Assembly: GCA_037178675.1 (NCBI GenBank)
Contig: JAYMGJ010000194.1
Span: 62,001-126,000 of the forward strand
From: Scleroderma bovista
Lineage: Eukaryota > Basidiomycota > Agaricomycetes > Boletales > Sclerodermataceae
Direction: 5' to 3'
Length of the DNA stretch: 64,000 nt
Of the stretch, positions 60,048 through 64,000 are shown in pieces (the stretch's first letter is position 1; each line of letters begins with the position of its first letter). Under the pieces are notes generated by a model that saw only the letters and a list, made by a program, of their open reading frames with translations, did not search any database and had not been told where the DNA came from. The position numbers and the translations under genes were made by a program.

Positions 60048-60657
60048 GTGGGGGTCGGGTGGTCTAGCGGTTACCCCCGGCTGCCTTTGTGCAGTGAGTT
60101 GCTTGTTCAACTCCCCCCCAAGCCCATTTTTACTGCTACTTGCCGTCATGGGAATCACAATGACATCACAACCAAGGGTGAACTGGAGGGCCCTACGAGA
60201 TTAGTGTGGGCAATGGATGGGATAATGGGAGCTATATGCCAAGTTTAGCGATGGGACCAGTCCTCAAAGTTGGCCGTGGGAGTTAGGAGGGGTCACCCCG
60301 ACCAGGCGCGAACCTGGATTAAAATACTAGCCAAAAACTAACTTACCAGCCACCACCAGCACCTCCACCTAAGTGAGCCGTCCGAGAATAGTATTCACAC
60401 CTCTCTGGCCAGTCGGAACAGGCGGGTGGGACAAACCTCTAATGGTGGTCAGGGAGCCTTTAATGGGCAGTTACCTAATTGGTTTGGTGACTAGGGTTAA
60501 CCCAGTAGCGGGGGGTTACAAGTGCGAGTGAGGTGTTTCTAGGGCTTCATGGACACAGGTGGAAATTAGATAATCTCACTCCAACCAGCCGTGTCTTACT
60601 CAGATTTTCTCTGTTGTTGCTTACACGGGATATAAATAAAGATGTTCTCTCTCTCTC
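60048..60657 (+). mobile_element. tRNA-headed SINE-like retroelement
   Basis: The element starts about 60048 with a tRNA-like head: a box A-like TGGTCTAGCGGTTA at 60060-60073 and a box B-like GTTCAACTCC about 31 bp later. Together they form an internal RNA polymerase III promoter. The body of about 500 bp has no protein frame. The right end is a short simple (TC)n tail at about 60645-60657. Exact 17-bp direct repeats flank it, as left by target-primed reverse transcription. It would depend on another element's reverse transcriptase. No cloverleaf can be drawn for a working tRNA, because the head lacks paired acceptor ends. Small frames inside it are not genes. Confidence 0.8.
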
Positions 60658-60674
60658 TCTCCATCCAATCAGAA
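60658..60674 (+). repeat. Right target-site duplication of the SINE-like element
   Basis: An exact copy of 60031-60047. It also begins the segment (60661-60700) that matches the short repeat at 38838-38876. Confidence 0.8.
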
Positions 60675-61006
60675 TATTGCTGAGTATTCAAAAACCCAGG
60701 TGCGACCTCGGACCGAGATTGGGGCGAATAGAGTACTAAGAGTCAGTATGGTATGCTCGCGCTGACCTCGGGTAACCTGGGTTCCTGGTCATTACCTTGG
60801 TAAAGGTGATTAGTAACACTAGTCGGAATTTGAAGATTTGAGTACCAGCTGGCACCATGGTGCCGTGCAACGGAGTTTGTAAATTATGCTGCTCCGACGC
60901 TGCTCCGACGATGATGGATAATGATCCCCTGGAACCCTTGCTCCTGATTATCGCAGCACTAGCAACTATCATCGGTCAGTGTTGCCTGGAACTCATCGTA
61001 GAAGAT

Positions 61007-62661
61007 ATGCCTTCGAATTGGGATGAAGAAGAAAAAGCGGCTCTCATTTCCTTTCTCCTTGAACAGAAACGCACCGGCAAGATGGGCGATGGGGCTTTCA
61101 AGCAGGCTACTATGACCGCTGCTGCTGCCCACCTCGCAGAGTTGTTTCCTAACCCAAAAGGAGGCCCAAAGAATGCTGAACAGTGCAAAAGGCAGATCGG
61201 CACTGTACGTAGTCCTGATCATTCTATCTGACCATTCATCAACTGACCATCGCAATACAGCTCAAAGCGGTGATGAGGGATATCAACCAATGGCGCAGCA
61301 GGTCAGGTGTGCATTGGGACAATGTAACTGGGGCATCAGTTAGTACAGTGGCTGAGAAACAGGACTTCAAGGAATGGTTGAAGGTACAACTACACCTTTT
61401 ATATATCTAGCTCAAAATTAATAACAGTCGATGACAGGAACGACCTGGGAATTCGATGCGTCATTTTGAAGTCCATGGATGGCCCCATCTTGAAGCGATG
61501 GAGGCATTGTTTCCCAATGACCAAGCCCGTGGTTGTCGTGCATACAATCCTGCCTCTATGGCTGCTACCGCATCCACACCTCTTGTCTCCGGTGTCTCCA
61601 CTGGGCCTGGTGTCTCTGGTGTCTCTATGGGGCCCGGTGTCCCTGGTGTCTCCACTGGGCCTGGTGTCTCTATGGGGCCTGGTGTCCCTGGTGTCTCCAC
61701 CGGGCCAGGTGTCTCTGGCATTCCCCCCAGCCACACTGGTTCTAACTATGGATCTACTGCTGCTTCCATGCCTGGTGTCTCTGGCATTCCCTCCAGTCAC
61801 ATCAGTTCCAACTACAGGTCTACTGCTGCATCCATGCCTGGTCTCCCTGGTGCCTACACTGGGCCTGGTGTTTCTGGTATTCGTCACATCAGTTCCAACT
61901 ATGGCGCATCTACAAATTCCTCCAGCCATACTTCAAGCAATCTGCTCATGACCCCATCTGTTTCTGCTGCTCCATTACATCTCCCGCCTCCTTGGTTTGG
62001 AAGTCCTCCCTCCAGTAGCGTCAGAGGTGATGAAATGATGAGGAAGGCTGCCAATTTCGACATGCAGCCCCAGACGTTCCAGCCCCAGACGTTCATACCA
62101 CAGATGTATTCATCTGGTCCTTTGATGCAATCTCCAGCTTCTCCTGTGGCATACCTCGACTCCGGCACTCCTTCAGCTACAAGTTCTGCTTTATCAAGCA
62201 GGAAGCGCTCTCATGCAGAGGCAAGTGCTGACTCTGGTTTTCGCTTGGGAGAATCACACGTCCCATCTGCACAAGCTGCACTTCAGACTCTCTCCCTCAG
62301 GGACAATGGAGAACGTTCTTTGAAGAGGGCAAGGAAGAAGGACCAATCTTCTAGTACACCGGCTCTACTTGTTGGGGTACAAGGCTCCTTAACATACTTG
62401 GGTTCTGTTATCACCGCCTCATCTCCGGTTGCTGCTCAGCAAAGGCGCTCAGATCAAATCCAAGCCGCTTGTGCGATGCTTGAAGAGCGTGATGGAGACC
62501 TCCCCATAGATGTCAAAATCGCCACGATGGAGGCTTTTCGTGTTGGTGAAGGTGTGATTGATTTGTATATGCTGTCGCATGACAAGGACCTTCGTAGAAA
62601 ATGGTTGCAGACCTGTCTTCATAACCTCGAACTTTTACCAATGAGTTACACATTCGTCTAG
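61007..62661 (+). CDS. Harbinger SANT/Myb-like DNA-binding accessory protein
   Basis: Exons 61007-61204, 61261-61383 and 61438-62661 give 514 aa. The N-terminus (NWDEEEKAALISFLLEQK, then KNAEQCKRQIGTLKAVM) is a SANT/Myb-like domain, split by the first intron; in PIF/Harbinger elements this partner binds the transposon ends and helps the transposase reach the nucleus. The middle (residues about 160-300) is a run of imperfect repeats of the type GVSTGPGVSG and PGVSGIP. The C-terminal 150 residues include basic clusters (SSRKRSHAE, LKRARKK) and a helical end with a KVATMEAF-type segment. The ATG at 61007 is the first that leads into the SANT domain; an earlier ATG at 60857 adds a Cys-rich, hydrophobic stretch that looks like untranslated DNA. 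Confidence 0.85.
61585..61735 (+). repeat. Collagen-like tandem coding repeats in the SANT protein
   Basis: Units of about 18 and 30 bp encode GVS-x-GPG and GVP-type peptides, repeated roughly eight times with small changes. A second, longer repeat (about 90 bp, with SGIP and STAASMPG) follows to about 61900. Glycine falls at every third to sixth position, so the segment is flexible, not true collagen. Confidence 0.75.
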
Positions 62662-62813
62662 CTTGTAGCCTGTAGTTGTATCACAATTTGTGCGCTGTAC
62701 TCTCGAATCTCGTTGCAATTCATGTGCTTGTCTCGTTCGTGTCCATGAAATAATGTTTGGCAGTTGATTCAAAGTACTAAAACAATTTCGGACGGTATAC
62801 AGAATCAATTTAA

Positions 62814-64000
62814 CTACCTTTCCCGGTCATGTAGATATTGCTGGTAGTCGTTCCACATTGCTTCAGCAATATCATCGCGAACAGTCTTGATGGAGGGCTG
62901 GTCGAGGCTGGAAAGTTCATCTTCTCCCGCATCCTCTTCTAGTGGCCCCACCCCATCTTCCGGCTCATCATCATCACCTCCCTCCATACCTTCACCACCT
63001 CTCACATCTCCCTGTTCTGCAGCAGACGTCCAATCTTGTATAGCGTCAACGCTTTGGTTCTGGTTGTGGAATATGATCAAGTTGTGCAGAACACAGAGTG
63101 CAACTGGAATGAGCGCTTGAATCTCGATGGAATATTCAGGTGGGAGAAGGAGAATCCGAAATCGACGTTTGATGACACCAAATATTCGCTCGATGACATT
63201 GCGTGCAGACGCGTGACACAAATTGAAAAGTTCTTCTCTGTTGGAAGGCCTGTGAAACGAGAATAAGTACATGAATGTATTATCCTGTGGACTAGCATAC
63301 CTCAATGATGCCTGACGCCATTCAGCCAGGTGATAGCAAGTGTTGTGATAAGGCACAAGGATTCCCATTGACGAGGGGAAACCAGCATCTCCAAGGAAAT
63401 ACTTGCCTGGTGGAATAGTGAGGCTTGACAACCGTGCATCCTGGAAAATCCGGGCATCTGTGGCTGATCCCTCCCAGCCGGTTAACACGTAGGTAAATTT
63501 CATGTCGAAATCACATGTGAACAGACAGTTCTGCGACACAGTGCCCTTTCGGTTATGATATGCGGCATGATCACGGAGTGGGGGGGCTGCAGGAATATGG
63601 CTGCCATCAATGGCACCGATGGCGTCCTTAAAGTAAGGGAAAAAGTGGTAGTTGTTAACGATGTTGGGGTGGACATCAGTGGTCGAGGACGCGAGTGATA
63701 TATATTTTGAATAGAATGGCTCTGACGCAAAGATCCCGACCATTTTGCGAAAATACCTAAGTGTAGACACATCAGATAGACTACAAATAAGAGTATGGAA
63801 ACATACCTGGAGATTGTATCATTGGATCTCTGAAAACGCTCTCCTACATGCCTGATAGGCAGGCCAGTGATACAGGTGTACAAAAAAATAGCAAGTTGTT
63901 CTTCGAGGGAGACATGTGTCGAGTTTTTGTGGCCATGACTGCGGAGTTCAAGGGCGACTTCTTTGAAGGTGTGTGCATCCATACCCAGCTCGCAACGAAT
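62814..64000 (-). CDS. Harbinger-type DDE transposase (HARBI1-like), 5' end outside the window
   Basis: The visible exons are 63807-64000 (partial), 63301-63756 and 62814-63249; introns are 50 and 51 nt. From the ATG at 63980-63982 it would be 355 aa, but the frame stays open to the window edge (RCELGMDAHTF), and related transposases start further upstream, so the N-terminus is missing. The DDE residues are in place: Asp in AIGAIDGSH, Asp in YFLGDAGF and Glu in ARNVIERIFGVIKRRF, with the family's helix-turn-helix region (HVGERFQRSNDTISRYF) before them. The C-terminus is acidic. This enzyme cuts and moves the element with help from the SANT partner. I saw no stop or frameshift in the catalytic domain. 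Confidence 0.92.

Larger units (their letters stand above)
61007..64000. mobile_element. PIF/Harbinger-type DNA transposon, right end outside the window
   Basis: Two convergent genes, a SANT/Myb-like protein (+) and a DDE transposase (-), have stops 152 bp apart, the hallmark layout of PIF/Harbinger elements. The left terminal repeat must lie before 61007, and I cannot fix it without the right end, which is outside the window. The left flank holds the SINE-like insertion, so the two may be nested. Both genes look intact as far as they can be followed, so the element may be recent. Confidence 0.85.

Noticed and set aside
60000..60248. Short plus-strand frames inside the SINE-like element
   Set aside because: They have no motifs and lie within non-coding retroelement DNA bounded by target repeats.
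1..64000. CRISPR arrays, bacterial operons, ribosome binding sites or replication origins
   Set aside because: The window is intron-rich fungal nuclear DNA; no regularly spaced repeats of the CRISPR type or prokaryotic signals were seen.

Overview
The window looks like nuclear DNA from a filamentous basidiomycete, most likely an Agaricomycete. The grounds are very high intron density with short introns (mostly 49-65 nt, GT-AG, with a few GC-AG), closely packed genes on both strands, and the gene families present. I built gene models by hand from reading frames and splice signals. Where I list all exons, the exon lengths sum to a multiple of three. Family names come from recognised motifs, not from searches.

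Region 1 (1-31,100) is mostly conserved cell machinery: a coiled-coil protein (316-2300, +); an orphan six-exon gene found only by splicing (2345-3703, -); a REX4-type DEDDh RNA exonuclease (3908-5563, +); a 14-exon mitochondrial carrier (5705-7429, +); a secreted GH16 beta-glucanase (8693-10273, +); a saccharopine-reductase-like oxidoreductase (10668-12337, -); a full ABCB-type ABC transporter (12639-17728, -); a CFEM-domain surface protein (19309-19915, +); a heterotrimeric G-protein alpha subunit (20763-22322, +); an importin-beta/karyopherin (23127-26715, -); and a large F-box-like protein with polyglutamate (27335-31076, +).

Region 2 (31,400-55,720) is accessory in character and rich in oxidative enzymes: two berberine-bridge-like FAD oxidases (31489-33997, -; 39085-41057, +), two paralogous P450s (36503-38564, -; 53560-55717, +), and an unrelated CYP7/CYP8-like P450 (42552-44116, +). 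It also holds a decayed partial copy (about 44660-45985, -) of the ABC transporter that is intact near 15 kb. One P450 and one FAD oxidase share a 520-bp divergent promoter. No synthase for a secondary-metabolite backbone is visible. The region is interrupted by an orphan gene (46274-47260, -), a PH-domain coiled-coil protein (48115-49622, -) and TIM50 (50053-51778, +).

Region 3 (55,720-64,000) has orphan genes and mobile DNA: a conserved-looking protein of unknown role (56496-58125, -), a doubtful Ser-rich ORF, a roughly 610-bp tRNA-headed SINE-like insertion with a 17-bp target duplication (60048-60657), and a PIF/Harbinger DNA transposon with convergent SANT-like and DDE transposase genes that runs off the right edge.

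The most unusual signals are a tryptophan codon in the GH16 gene that seems to be assembled from two consecutive one-nucleotide exons, introns placed in or beside the heme-cysteine codon in all three P450 genes, the SINE, and the decayed ABC transporter copy.
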